Shown here: in pieces, positions 11,427 to 22,789 of the stretch
Layout of the letters: each line of letters begins with the position of its first letter
Position numbering within the stretch: position 1 is the stretch's first letter
DNA from: Epiperipatus broadwayi
Lineage: Eukaryota > Onychophora > Udeonychophora > Euonychophora > Peripatidae
DNA length: 64,000 nt
Reading direction: 5' to 3'
NCBI GenBank assembly: GCA_028023455.1
Contig: JAQFVV010012395.1
Span: 1,736,001-1,800,000 of the forward strand
Position numbers and translations under genes: made by a program
Notes under the pieces: generated by a model
Databases searched by the model: none
Told to the model about the DNA's origin: nothing
What the model saw: only the letters and a program-made list of their open reading frames with translations

Positions 11427-11776
11427 ATAATACTTTTATGTAAATAGCTGATTAAAAGTAAAAAAGTAATCTATTCTTTCATTGTTAATTTCTATTCTTG
11501 GAAAATATCAGAGATCTTAATAATCTAAACTTGATATTAAATAATTGGAAATTGCAGGAATTACAAAAGCATTTGAGGACTTTTTGGTCTTTATGATTTA
11601 TTTGAGCCTCAAATGCTTTTATGAAATGACAATATTCCTGCAATTTCCAGTTGCTTTATAATAAGTTTAGATTTTTATGATCTCTGATATTTTCCAAGAA
11701 TGGCAAATTAACTGAGACAGTATTACTTTGTTATTTTTCTGGTGTCTCACTCGACTATTAACATAAAAGCATTATT
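11427..11776. mobile_element. Foldback element of about 350 bp
   Basis: Nearly the whole element is one imperfect palindrome. The left arm reads 'aatacttttatgt', 'attcttggaaaatatcagag', 'aatctaaactt', 'ggaaattgcaggaat', 'aaaagcatttgagg'. The right arm carries the reverse complements in mirror order up to 'acataaaagcatta'. The loop is about 25 bp near 11581-11606. Arms are about 150-165 bp. There is no ORF. The short right-arm-only interruptions suggest age. TIR-class MITE or foldback origin is inferred; no TSD was identified. Confidence 0.82.
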
Positions 11777-12002
11777 TTTTTTAAAAAAAATTTCAGGTAA
11801 TTTTTTTATTATATTTATATATTATTTTAAAACATGGTTAAAACTATAAAAAATTCAGACAAAATTATAATTTAATAATGAAATGTGAAAATAAAAAATA
11901 TACATCCTCTAATAAACAAATTCTATATTTAAATATCATGTGATCATCTACTATATAAAAATATTTATGTATTGGCTTTTTAATTAATTTAATTAATTAA
12001 GT

Positions 12003-12120
12003 ATGAGTTAAATCAATATTAACAAAATGTTATTCTACAAATATGTTTCCATCATATATATATATATATGAGTTAAATCAATATTAACAAAATTTTATTC
12101 TACAAATGTAATATTTCCAT
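12003..12120. repeat. 65-bp tandem duplication around an AT microsatellite
   Basis: 'atgagttaaatcaatattaa' starts at 12003 and again at 12068, with the next ~40 bp also repeated. The AT run at about 12053-12068 sits at the unit boundary, which suggests slippage or microsatellite-seeded duplication. Confidence 0.8.
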
Positions 12121-12200
12121 TGGTTCAGTTGTAAAGAAGTTTTCTTGGGAATTATAAAGATGTGAGTTTGAGTTCTAAACAGGAACAGATTTTTTTTTCA
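12119..12200 (+). mobile_element. tRNA-like SINE head, divergent
   Basis: A plus-strand A-box-like block 'ttggttcagttgt' is followed about 45 bp later by a B-box-like 'gtgagtttgagttct', the spacing of a pol III tRNA promoter. A T-rich tract follows. No clear TSD or tail was found. It resembles the longer SINE at 44887-45170 in its head only. Confidence 0.5.
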
Positions 12201-12539
12201 TGGTTAAAAATTCAAAAATATGTACACACAGACAGAAACATATACAGATATGGCAAGTTAATGTAAAAGCATTTAAAAAAGGATGAAACAAATTTTGTAT
12301 TTTAGTTAGTTTAAGCTATAATATATGATTAACAGCAAATTCTGTCAAAGCATTCACTTTCTCGTTTAATCAATCAAATAATTTATTATAGTTTTCTCTC
12401 TCTTTTTTTTTGAGATTGTAAAATAAGTTTATGCTAACTATAAGTTTGTAGTCAATTTATTAAACATAAAAAGAATAGTTTGAAATAAAAAACATTCCTA
12501 GATTATCATCGATTCCTTCTACTTACCAATGCAGTAACA
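12201..12539. other. AT-rich stretch upstream of the LINE
   Basis: No frame or repeat was recognised. It may include the 5' untranslated region of the LINE that begins near 12540. Confidence 0.5.
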
Positions 12540-12555
12540 TCAAGGTGGGCACAAA

Positions 12556-13440
12556 ATGGCCACGGCAATGGATGGTACGAGTAGCGAAATGTGCACATAT
12601 ACCCAAGTACCAAAAAGAAAGCAGAAGCAATTATATAAAGCAAGTAATGTAGCTAATAATAGCAGCAAAAATAAAAATGTACAAAGATTCCATCAATCCA
12701 CAGCAAATGATCTGATAAAATTGGATTTGTTCACAGCAACATCGGACTATGGATTACGAGAGTCAAAAGAACCATTAAATGACAACTCATTAAAAAAAGA
12801 TCTCTGAAGCCTTTAACAGAACAATAATGAAAGAATTATATAATTCATTAAAATGTTTTTTCACAATCTTCACTGAAAAATCGATAATCATTGCGATTAC
12901 AAATCATTTTTGTTGCCTATTTAGATTCCCAAAAGAAATATTATTCAATATTCTTATAGACAAAAGCTCATGGGAATTGATTCATTGTATAGCTGGTCAC
13001 CCAAATCCTAGATACATTGTGCTGGAATTTAAAACTCAAGAGTTAAGGGATAGTTTTCAGAAAGAAATCAGAATCTTGGATTACTACACATTAGTAGTAG
13101 TAATAAACCCAAATAGACACAACATTATAAATGGTACACTGAAGAATGCCTACTTAGACTACAAAAGTGAAGACTTTGTTAAATTAATGGAGCCATTTGG
13201 GACAGTTTTTCAATTTGAACCAAACCTGCTCCCAAATATGCCTGTACCAATTTACGGAAACAGTTTCTCATTTAGAGTTAAGATACATAAGAATGTAGAA
13301 ACAAAAGACATTCCCTCTCAAATAACTGATCAGGAGGCAATGTTGTGTTTGATGATAAAAGGAATAGAGCCTGTGTCATCATTGCAAGGAACTTGGACAT
13401 GTAATCAACATTTGTCATAAAATGCAAAATGAGACCATTG
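12556..13440 (+). pseudogene. LINE family L ORF1 (nucleic-acid-binding protein), frameshifted
   Basis: The frame opens with ATG at 12556 (MATAMDGTSSEM...), is basic for its first ~80 residues and breaks at 12807. A second frame (12827-13420) carries a 197-residue piece with LEFKTQELRDSFQKEI and LKNAYLDYKSEDFVKLMEPF, which looks like an RRM-like or transposase-22-like nucleic-acid-binding fold. Near its end a third frame gives CHHCKELGHVINIC at 13374-13415. That is a perfect C-x2-C-x4-H-x4-C zinc knuckle, out of frame with the preceding part. LINE ORF1 proteins of this plan coat the element RNA. The knuckle's survival shows that only a few indels disabled the gene. The RRM-like reading is inference; the knuckle is seen directly. 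Confidence 0.7.
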
Positions 13441-14150
13441 CATTAATGTCTGAATATAAAATAATGACTTATTTGAAAATGCATTAAATAATATCTCTCA
13501 AACAGAACAAATAGAAACTGAAAGAACTATCAGATCAAACCCACCTGAACGATGAACCAGAAATACAAATAAAGGAAATCTTCCACAATGCTAGCATACT
13601 GATCCCTGTTGATAATGTAATTAGTTCTGTTATTGAACAATTGGAATATCAATGTAATATTTTAAACAAAACAACTCCAGAGATTATGGAATCCCTTTCA
13701 CAATATATTCCGATAAAAGGAAATTCAAATGTATCAAACAAACTGATGCCCAGTCAGCTGCTACATAAGAGAAGGGAGAATAAAGGACAGATAAAAGATA
13801 ATGTGTGCACAGATGCAGAAATCAATGATATGACAGCCATTGCAAAAAGAATTAAAACCAATATCAGTAATGAAGACATTGACTCCATAATTCCTGTTGA
13901 TGAAGACAGTTTTGTGGAGGAGGTAAGTGGGGTCATGCTTGAATAGACTAAATAAAATCATAGATTCTCCCTTTATAACAGCTAATAACTGAGAATGTAA
14001 GAAAAAACAGTTGATTATTAGAAGATAATTGTAATGTGCTTGTTGCTGAAAACATAATTAATTTTTCATTTTCATCCTAGTACTGTTTATCTCTAATCAG
14101 TTGTAATTTGGTTTTAAGAAGTGATGGGTGTGATAATAAATGTTAATGAA
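13441..14150 (+). pseudogene. LINE family L ORF1 3' part and inter-ORF region
   Basis: An open plus-strand frame at 13641-13946 (MEYQCNILNKTTPEIMESL...) is polar and acidic near its end (DEDSFVEEVSG). It follows ORF1 in the expected position, so it is probably the ORF1 C-terminal tail. About 200 bp without a readable frame separate it from the endonuclease. The opposite-strand frames here are shadows. Confidence 0.5.
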
Positions 14151-14154
14151 GTAA

Positions 14155-14800
14155 AAAATTGCATCCTTAAATATTAGGGGTCTTAACTCCACTAATAGAA
14201 TTTATCAACTGAAACAATGGTATGATATTGTCCATCCACATCTAACAGGTCTACTTGAAACCAAAATATATAATGGTTCACGTATTGACCCTTCCCTTTA
14301 CTTTATAAATAAAGGTTTTGTAGCTTTCTCTAAATCTTCCAACTCCCCCTCTGCAGGTATAGGGACTATTATAGATAAACTTAGCATTTTTACCTCTTTT
14401 AAACACTTCATTGCAACATAAAGCAATGGTGCTAGATGTAATTTTTGTATATATTCTTCCAGGACCTATAATAATGAACAGGCTGATCCTCACATTAAGT
14501 TCCATGATTGACTCCTCCCCTCATCCATGTATAATTATGGGTGATTTTAATTTGATCATATGAAAAATTCATTAAAAAGTGGTTACATCTTTTTTCTTTT
14601 CCACTGATGAGTAGGGAAGGTTTTTTGCCAAATGGTACCATTTCCTTTAATATTGGAAGGCATTCTTCACTAATTGATCTCATGTTTTATTCCCCATCAA
14701 TTCATCACCTTATTAATCTTGAATATCCTTTTCAGACCATGCTGCACTTATCATTAAAATTGATCTCGATTTCAATAATAAAAATGTAATATCCATTGGA
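14155..14800 (+). pseudogene. LINE family L ORF2: APE-type endonuclease domain
   Basis: The endonuclease nicks target DNA to prime reverse transcription. Visible motifs in order: ASLNIRGLN (14162-14188, first strand with the metal-site Asn), LTGLLETK near 14250 (catalytic Glu in LLETK), PCIIMGDFNLI near 14524-14556 (the GDFN motif), SLIDLMFYSP near 14668-14700, and SDHAALIIKI near 14730-14760 (the SDH catalytic His motif). These lie in two or three frames separated by indels, so the domain is dead. Order and spacing fit the ~230-residue domain. The substrate and target preference cannot be read from this copy. Confidence 0.82.
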
Positions 14801-15254
14801 TATAATAATAGAATATTACTACCATCTAGATTTCTGTTTTCAGAAATTTTATATATATTTAAATAAATTGAGTAAGGTTGACAGCACAAGCCTAGATATC
14901 ATATGTAAGCATATTATCAAACATGATTCACCATATTACTAGAACCACACCATCACCAATAGGCCTATTGGTACTAATGGAAAAAAAATCTACAAAAATC
15001 TTATTCAGATTCCAACCTCAGGAAATGAACAACAAAAATTTAAAAAACCATAAAAACTTATATAATGGAACACAATCAACCCTCAAAGAATATCCAGCAA
15101 TAAAGAAGAGGAGAATATTTATTGGACAAATTCATACATGGTCTAGAAACTATATCAGGTGGGGCTTGGATCATCCTCCTTTAGTCAGAGTGCCAATAGC
15201 CATCCAAACATAAATAGGGACAGTTTAGTGAAATTTATATGCTGGAACCAGCCT

Positions 15255-16290
15255 ATTGATATTATAGGGATAGGTTGAAATCTGGAAGCTCCTATAACTT
15301 TGCAAAAAAGCCTTTTGATAAGTCAAAAGAAGGAGATAAATTCTTCCCAAATGAATTTACAAGTAAACTGGAGTCCATAGCTGAATCTTGCCATCCCGGA
15401 TTTTATGGGATACCTCGATTTGTATATCGACATTTAAATTTCTTTACCTCCAATTACCTAGGAAACCTAGCAAATTTCCTAACAAAAGAAATATACCCAA
15501 TACAAAATTTATATCACATATCACTAGTACCTTTTTTTTTAAAAAAGAAAAGATATCAACTATTGAAAACTAAGACCAATTTCAATGAGTCCATTGGGGA
15601 TCAAAGTATTGGAGGCTGTTCTAAAAGATAGAATGGAGCCATACATTTTACCTATGCTCTCTAAATGCCAATTTACAAAAAAGGTCTCATCCATTAATTA
15701 AGCAGCCTTTATATTTAGAATTGTTATCAACATGGTTAGAGTAAAGAAAAAATATGGTTCTGTTGCGATTTAGCTGGATATTAAATCTGCATTTGATACA
15801 GTTTCTATTGACATTCTTATTAACACTCTAGATGAAAACGAATATACTTAAAGCTTACTTTAATGTCTTGTCAAATTTGCTTCAGAACAGTGATATGGAC
15901 AAACATCACTGCCTATTATCTCCAATTGCTCTATATCTCAAAGTTCACCATTGAGCACACTTCTCAATATACATAAACAATTTACTAGCAGCCATCGGAA
16001 AAGAAATGACAGGCATATATATCCCAAACTTAAACACCAGTATTAAGTGTGCTGCTTACATGGATGATATTGCAATTTTCTTATCATCCAGAAAACAAAT
16101 TTCACTTGTAATAAAATTGCAAAAACAATACACTGACAAATTCAAACTCATGTTTAATATGGAAAAATCAAGTGCATGGCAAATTTACACAGGACACAAT
16201 ATTATAGAATATTTTAAAGCAAAACCCAGCCTTTTTTTATGTTTTCCTTTTTACTTAAATCCTACACAAATGAAAACAAGCATTTAAAAA
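15255..16290 (+). pseudogene. LINE family L ORF2: reverse transcriptase domain
   Basis: Readable blocks include KPFDKSKEGDKFFPNEFTSK (15300-15360), LRPISMSPLGIKVLEAVL (about 15568-15625, the 'NYRPISL' region), LDIKSAFDTVSIDIL (about 15773-15818, motif A with the first catalytic Asp), and AAYMDDIAIFLSS (16051-16092, YMDD at 16057-16068). KLMFNMEKSSAWQI follows. Frameshifts lie near 15540, 15610, 15840 and 15960. The 33.5-34.0 kb copy repeats the downstream block as KLSFNLNKSSAWKI, confirming one family. The domain copies the element RNA in active relatives. Confidence 0.88.
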
Positions 16291-17317
16291 CAACTAACAA
16301 ATAAAATATAACATATAATTAACTTTCTAACAAAAGCTTATCTTTCTCTATATGACAAAGTTTCAATATACAACATGCTAATTGTGACTAGAATGATGTA
16401 TTATTCACCAATAATAAAATTTACAAAGAAATTTATTAACCATAGTTATACACTACTGAGAAAACTTTTTCTGGGGTAGAAGGATTTCATCAATCTCAAT
16501 CTCAATCATAAAGTTCTAGTGTCTATTGACAAGGAATGGCCTGGGTCTACATTCAATAAAAGTATTTGAAACACAAAAATCACTTAATATCATCTCAAGA
16601 TGTACTGAGATGTTTCCATACTTGGAAATAGCATTTAAAATCACATCTACAAATAGACCACCTCCACTTACAGAATATTTAAAAGACATTAGACGCTTAG
16701 TCCTAAAAATAGAAAATCTTGTCTATATTCTCCCAAAGTGTAAATATTAATATTGGGAAGTATATTTATTATTTTCCCCACTGAGAAAAATTCACAAAAA
16801 ATCTATACTTGAACTTATAAATAAACAACTATGTCACAAATTTAGATATTTTGGTTACTTGAGCCTAAATTCTTTGATTTTCTGGTTAACATCAACTTAG
16901 AAGCATTACCCACCAATTTTTTTTACAAATATAAAAGCCAGATTCAATCAATAGATGATTACTGTGGTCTTTGTAAAAGGGAGTCTGAAACCCAATGTCA
17001 CATTTACTTCTCATGTTCCAGCTTTGACAAGATCAGGGAGGAAATACCAGTCATATTTAAGGATAAAAATATAAACATTGGCTATATGTTTAAGGAATTT
17101 GGTAAAGGTCTTTTTTCAAATGTATGTGCTTATATCTTTGTTCTCTATGCTATATGGTGCACTAGATGCATATGTGTCTATGAAACAGTTCTATAAGACC
17201 ACTAAAAATGCTTTTAGAAATAAGCTAGCAGCAATAAGAGAAAGGGATAGAAAAGTTTTCAAATACAAGGTTTGTATAGAAACCTGGTCAAGACTTTCTC
17301 AATCGTCAAAACTATAG
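16291..17317 (+). pseudogene. LINE family L ORF2: thumb and C-terminal zinc-finger region
   Basis: After the RT palm come SLYDKVSIYNMLI (near 16345), KLFLG (near 16460), and a frame at 16526-16750. Then a cysteine-rich motif CGLCKRESETQCHIYFSC spans 16963-17016, matching the 'zf-RVT' type finger (CxLC...H...C) at the end of many LINE ORF2 proteins. It is followed by FKDKNINIGYMF and CAYIFVLYAIWCTRC (about 17124-17168). The same order appears in the 33-kb copy (CHNCYRTCETFDHMINDC ... LTYAIWMARC) and the 45-kb copy (VECWLCHSDMEK ... LYALWCTRC). Stops and shifts are scattered through it. Confidence 0.8.
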
Positions 17318-17516
17318 CATGACACACTTGCTTCAATAATTAATATTGTTTTTTTTTTAAATTGATTTGATATTTTACCCCATGCCACCACTTGAGGGCA
17401 CTTATTTCCAGTAGTCAGGAGATAATTATACAGTTACAGGGACTAATGTTTAATGAAAGTAAATAAACCACATAGTTGTGGCTTGTGAATTTTTAAATTT
17501 ATTATATAAAAATATA

Positions 17517-17692
17517 ACAAAATGATACGCTATGGCGAATCAGAATGCATTTCATAAATATGTGATTACTTGCTCGCTAAAATCAAAAGCTGCATTGAAA
17601 TATGACAAAATGATATGCTATAGCGAATCAGAATGCATTTCACAAATACGTGATTACTTGCCTGCTAAAATCAAAAGCTGCATTGATTGTAT
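17517..17692. repeat. 88-bp tandem duplication inside the Merlin gene
   Basis: 'acaaaatgatacgctatggc' at 17517 recurs as 'acaaaatgatatgctatagc' at 17605. The full 88-bp units are nearly identical, each encoding a version of SESECIS...KIKSCI. It arose within the transposase and is young compared with the decay around it. Confidence 0.9.
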
Positions 17693-18545
17693 TTTTATGC
17701 TCAAGATGATGAGAATTTGTGATTTACTGGCCACAAAACATGAAGCAGTGGAATTTTTCCAAAGAAACTATCCTGCCCTCTCAAAAAGTCTGGGCCAGTG
17801 GCCACGATATGAAATTGTACTTTGCCTGAACCCTGGAATGGCAATGTAAATTTAAAAGTCTGCCAATGCCATGTAGCGCTATGTAAAGACTTGTGGTTGA
17901 AGGCTCTAAAATAACATTTCTAACAGCCATCCAATTTATTTATCATTTGAGTAGAGATACCATGACAATTGAATGTAAAACACAAATAAGATTTGGGCAA
18001 AGACACTATCGTTTCTTGGAACAGTTATCTAAGAGAAGTGTGCAAAGAAAGTTTTATTGATTCAGCCATGATACGAAATTGGGGACCTGGAAAAATTGTA
18101 GAAGTCGATGAAAGTTTCTTTACAAAATGAAAGAACCAACAAGGGAGAATACTCCTGCAACAGTGGTTATTTGGTGGTTTATGCAGAGAAATCAAAGAGT
18201 GTTTTATTGGCACTGCTCCATGTCAGACAGTGTCCATTCTAGTTGATCCAATTCAACAAATTATAGCACAAAGATCAACAATTTATTCTGATTGTTGAAA
18301 GGCCTATAAAACTGATAAATTAAGACATACAGGATTTGAACATTTTAAAGTTAATCATAGTTGTAATTTGTTGATCCTTCTATTGGAGTGCATACCCAAA
18401 ACATAGAAAGACTAAATGGTGCAATAAAAGACAGAGAGGACCGCTCACAAACACATAGATTCCTATTTAGTTGAGTTTGTGTGGTGGCGATTGCACCAAG
18501 AAGAAAATTTATTTGTCACAATTTTAGAAGTCATTAGCAAAGTGT
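17517..18545 (+). pseudogene. Merlin-type (IS1016-like) DDE transposase
   Basis: Merlin elements are eukaryotic DNA transposons related to bacterial IS1016/IS1595. The N-terminal part reads ICDLLATKHEAVEFFQRN and YPALSKSL (about 17713-17790). The catalytic part gives GKIVEVDESFFTK (18090-18128, first Asp codon 18107-18109), LFGGLCREIKECFIG (about 18169-18213), STIYSDC with the second Asp at 18290-18292, KAYKTDKLRHTGFEHFKVNH (about 18301-18360), and after a frameshift DPSIGVHTQNIERLNGAIKD (18373-18432) with the third acidic residue at 18406-18408. These are the standard IS1016-type blocks in order. In-frame stops at about 17847, 18129 and 18296 and a frameshift near 18370 kill it. I found no clear TIRs or 8-9-bp TSD. 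Confidence 0.88.
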
Positions 18546-20655
18546 AACTATTTTTTTATTACTTTCATTTTTTTTTTTTACTTTAATTAAACATTAAAAT
18601 ACAAAATTGTTTTTGTCTTTTTTACTTTCACTTTCATTAAATGCTCCCGATTATGCTACATAGTATCAATTTGTTAGTAATTATGTATTTTTTTTTTTAA
18701 TTCTTTGATTAATTAACAAATTATTGTTTATTTCAGTATATTAGTTTTAAAGTAATTATTAGCAAAGAAGTATTAAATATCATATTGAAATATATGAGAA
18801 AGCATCATATGGAAGAAGAAAGAAAAAAAACATTTTTTTTTTTTGGATATTATTTTAAATACAATTGCCAACACTATGTTAGTTGTTAAGTTTAAAAAAT
18901 GAATATATTTTTACTGCTGATTTTGTAATTGACCAATCAAAAGTTTAAAACTTTAATTCACTTGGCCAATAAAAAAAATTTCAATTAAAAGGTTATTAAA
19001 CTATGTTTATTAGTGGTTCCCAGGATCTTTTACCCAACATTTAAAATAATCAACAACAATAATAAAATGAAATCTTTCATGGTTAGATGCTTCTTGAGGC
19101 AATTTTCCATATTTGCATGCCAGAATTTTTTTTTTTTTTCAATTATACAGAACTATTATAAAAGTTAAATGAGATCTATAATTAAACAACCAAGTCAAAC
19201 ATATATCTAAATGTTCATTCCTATGTTTTATATAAGAATTTTTTTCTTTATGATAAACATACATAAGTTCCTTGAAATTAAGTCTCTTGTAATATAATTT
19301 TTGATTTATTTAACAGACTTAAGCTTAAAATCACTTCTTCGTTGAATTCTCCTTTTAACATTTCTTAATGTAATAGAAAATTATAATGCTAAATAAAGGA
19401 CTTACCTTGACTATAATCTTTTATTTAAACTAATTAAGAATAAGCATTTATTATCCTATTTGTTTGATTAAAATTAATGTTGCTTTATAAAACTATTACA
19501 AATGTACCTCCTTAAATATTAATCCTGTATGTTTAATTTGAATAATACAAGTTACTTTGACAGCACTAATGATTTTCTTTAACCTTTCATCTCAATTATA
19601 CCTTATATTAAAGTTCTATAAACTCTCTTCCTTAATTCATGAAAGTTGATACTTTTTATCTTCGTTTGGTTCCTCTTGTTAGTCAAACTATTACTTAAAC
19701 TATTCAGTAAAGCAAAGATAAAGTGAAAATATTTTCTTATGTGACTGATTGTCCACTTTTTAATTACTTGTAACGGAGTACTTTTATCCTTCACCATTTT
19801 TTCATTCATAATAATAATAATAATATATACTGGCATTTTTTCTCCCTTATTAGTACCTTAAAATTGTAGATTGACTTCCCAGATTGTAACCTGTGATGCT
19901 GATGAAGAAATTAGTTTAAATTATTCTACTATCTAGTTAAATTTCTATAAAGTATTTTATATTCATTTCATTAAGATTAATTGACTTATATAACTTTTAT
20001 AAAATAAAATATTTTTATAATTTGATGAATTTTACAAATATTTTATACAACGATTTACTTTATTTAGTGATTTCTTCCCTCCTCTGATCATCTGCTAATT
20101 CTATTAATATGCGCCAAACATGACATGGAAACCAATTACTTAAATGTAATTGGTCAACAACTTGAAAGTTCCCTATCAGTTCTTAACTAGTTAACTTATT
20201 ATTTTAAAATTTGACACACACAAAAAAACTAATAAATATTTTAAAACTGATAAAATTCAAACAATGTTTTAATTGAAATTTAAAATACTTTATTTACTCA
20301 GCTTGACAGAAATATTTTACTCAAAATATTTAAGTAATGATATTTTATTACTATTGTAATTAATTTTAAAAATATATTATTAAAATTACATAAATGATAT
20401 ATAAAATGAAAACAATTACAAATAAAAAATGTGTATTTATTGTCTCTCATAAATTCTCTATTAAAGGTCATATATTAAATTATTAGTGCCAGTTATATTT
20501 TAAAAAATTTAAATTTTGGACTATTATACACTTCATATACTCCATTAGCATAATGAACCAATTGAAGGGTTACAATATATATATATTATTTCCAGAGTAC
20601 TATAAAGTCATTAGCCAAGACAGAAAGTTGGCAAACAAAAGTCAATGATTATTGA
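18546..20655. other. 2.1-kb AT-rich stretch, no gene seen
   Basis: Contains long T runs, an ATA microsatellite at about 19808-19823 and a minus-strand frame at 19603-19836 with no family resemblance. I find no TIRs or tRNA-like boxes. Confidence 0.55.
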
Positions 20656-20659
20656 TAAT

Positions 20660-21300
20660 CTTTAATTGTAGAACCAGACTGCCATTAGATACTACAACTA
20701 CAGATCGTGTTCAATTGAAAATAGATTGCCTATTATTATGGGACATTGTTAGACTTTGGGAAGATTAAAAGAAAAGGTGAACATCTGAAAAGTGAATATA
20801 TACTTTACTATAAAGGCACAAATGATGGAAGTGCAATGAAAATGATACTCGTTAGAAATAAAAAAATGGAAGAATAACATTGGGGAGATTAACACAGAAT
20901 GGCAGATTTAGTTATTCCATTTAATGGAAGATATCTAATATAGATAATTTAGATTAAATTCTTACTGTGATGAAGAAGTAGAGGATTTTTATACAGATGT
21001 ACAAAAAGGTTTTTGATCATGCCAAACATCTTAAAATTGTCATGATAAACTTTAATGCTAGAATCAGTAAATAATTGAAAAAGTACTGTAGATAAATTTG
21101 GATATGACAGAAATAAGACAGAACACAGACTAGTGGAATTTAAAAAAAATATATACATTATGAATTCTTTCTTAGAACAGAAAATATCTTAATGGAAATA
21201 TCCAAATGAAGATATGGTGAAATTGAATTACATTTTGATTAGCGGAAAATTAGTAAAATGTAAGACATGCACAACTAGGCAGATGAAAATGTTAAGAAAG
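20660..21300 (+). pseudogene. RTE-like copy A: APE endonuclease domain
   Basis: Plus-strand pieces include RRKGEHLKSEYILYYKGT (near 20766-20825), matching copy B's RRKGEETIDLKSGHILYYKG. Near 21093-21195 comes a block 'DKFGYDRNKTEHRLVEF...' ending YIMNSFLEQKI, and near 21220 LNYILISGKLVKCKT. The 'NERGHRLVEFAE..KPLYIMNSFF' block is diagnostic of RTE-like endonucleases, the ones often annotated as 'craniofacial development protein 2-like'. The catalytic GDFN/GNFN and SDHR parts are too decayed to check. Stops are frequent. Confidence 0.72.
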
Positions 21301-22766
21301 ACAGCATAAACAGTTGATATTTTTTAAAGATGTACTTAGTAACCTCATTCCCTGATCCATATTTTTGAAGCACATGAATAAAGACATTTTAAAAGACAAA
21401 TGATCCCCAAGATGCATTTAATTCTAAACTAGGATTTATCAGTGATATTTCTAATCTTCAGAAATACTCCATTGAATTTAAATTAGAATTTGCTTTTCAT
21501 TTTAAAATTTTGAAGATAGTTCAAACTTATCTGAGATTAATAAGTGCTCTATTAAGAACTACAACAAAGATAGCTGATACAAAAAAATGGTAATTCAGTA
21601 GTAAAATTTCAATTCATACAAGATAAAGTATTTAAAAAAAGAAGAAATATGAAATGTTTTAAAATCATCCATTAACGAGAATCAAATATCTGGAGTTTTA
21701 TAAAATGGTATAAAAAGTATTAATAATGATGTAAAAAAATATAACTGAGAATTGGCAAGAGAAATTATAGAAGAAAAAAAAAAAGTTTTAAAAAGTATAA
21801 AATGACATTTTAATATTAGAAGAAAATTATTTCATCAATAAGATGAAAATATATAATTATTACTAAAAGGAGGGATGATATCATGAAATGAATGGAAGAG
21901 TTCTACACAGAATTGTATAATAATTAACAACAAGAAAACACACTCATCATTATATTATTTATTTTCTAAGTGAAGAGATGAGAAGTGCAATTAAATTGAT
22001 AAAAAAGGGGAAAGCTTCGGGAAATGATGTAGCAGATGGAAAATGTTGATAAATGTGTACATCAATTGTCAGACATGATTGGAAAAATGCAGTAATAATC
22101 TTGATATTTAACAAAAATGGTAAACAAGATATTAGAAATTGTATAATTTTTATGTAAATTTTTTTTCAAGATAATTATAACTCATTTTGGATTCAAATCA
22201 ATTAATTAAGTAGAAAGCTGAATTTAATATGGTTTTATTATATTGGATTTAATATGGTTTTAATATAGTGGATAACATCCATCTTTTGAGAAAAAAATAT
22301 AGAAAAGTCTAATGAATATGAACTATCATTATGTTTTGGATTGTAGGTTCTGAAAAGACCTTTGATTTTTAAAAGCATTCCATAGTGATTAAAACAGACC
22401 ATCAAGATATTGTCCATAATATTGCCATACTCAGAAAAATATTTATTAAAATGCAGCAGCAATCACTGGATTATATGTTGATACAATAAAGATTAATATT
22501 AATAAGGATATAAGATAGGTGATTCCATATCTAAAAGTTTTTACAGTAGTTTATAAGAAGTATTTTGGTGGACTAAAATAGAAATCTAGAGGAATAAAAA
22601 TAGATGAGGTTATGTAAGTTATCAAAATTTTGCAAATGATATATAATAAAATAATCCAGAGCCTCACAAAATGATGCTAGGGTTGTCAGATAAGAGAGCT
22701 AGTTGCATTAAAGATAAATATTTAAAATAAGACTAAAGTAATGTTGAATGGAGTGTTTTTCTGAAG
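21301..22766 (+). pseudogene. RTE-like copy A: linker and reverse transcriptase, 5' part
   Basis: About 21300-21940 is readable only in short pieces, matching the low-conservation linker of these elements. From about 21970 the RT reads EEMRSAIKLIKKGKASGND, WKNAVIILIFNKNGKQDI (about 22080-22133), NEYELSLCFGL (near 22312), and NFANDI with FAND at 22629-22640 where FADD is expected. KIGDSIS near 22510 corresponds to 'RQGDSIS'. Stops and shifts are common. The segment ends at 22766 where the Penelope-like element is inserted. Confidence 0.75.
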
Positions 22767-22789
22767 GTTTGTGATGATGGTATTTTAGT

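Larger units (their letters stand above)
12540..17330 (+). mobile_element. LINE (non-LTR retrotransposon), family L copy 1, nearly full length
   Basis: A two-ORF LINE of about 4.8 kb. ORF1 carries a CCHC knuckle; ORF2 carries an APE-type endonuclease, an RT with YMDD, and a C-terminal cysteine-histidine finger. All parts are in order on the plus strand and broken by many frameshifts and stops. The 5' end is placed just before the ORF1 start at 12556; the 3' end lies after the last readable codons near 17317. Two 5'-truncated copies of the same family lie at 32710-34025 (minus) and 43990-45500 (plus). A two-ORF plan with APE endonuclease and C-terminal finger fits the L1/Tx1-like or related groups; the clade is not settled. 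Confidence 0.85.

Noticed and set aside
19885-19915. Hammerhead ribozyme core ('ctgatgaagaaa')
   Set aside because: There is no stem II between CTGATGA and GAAA and no matching stems I or III.
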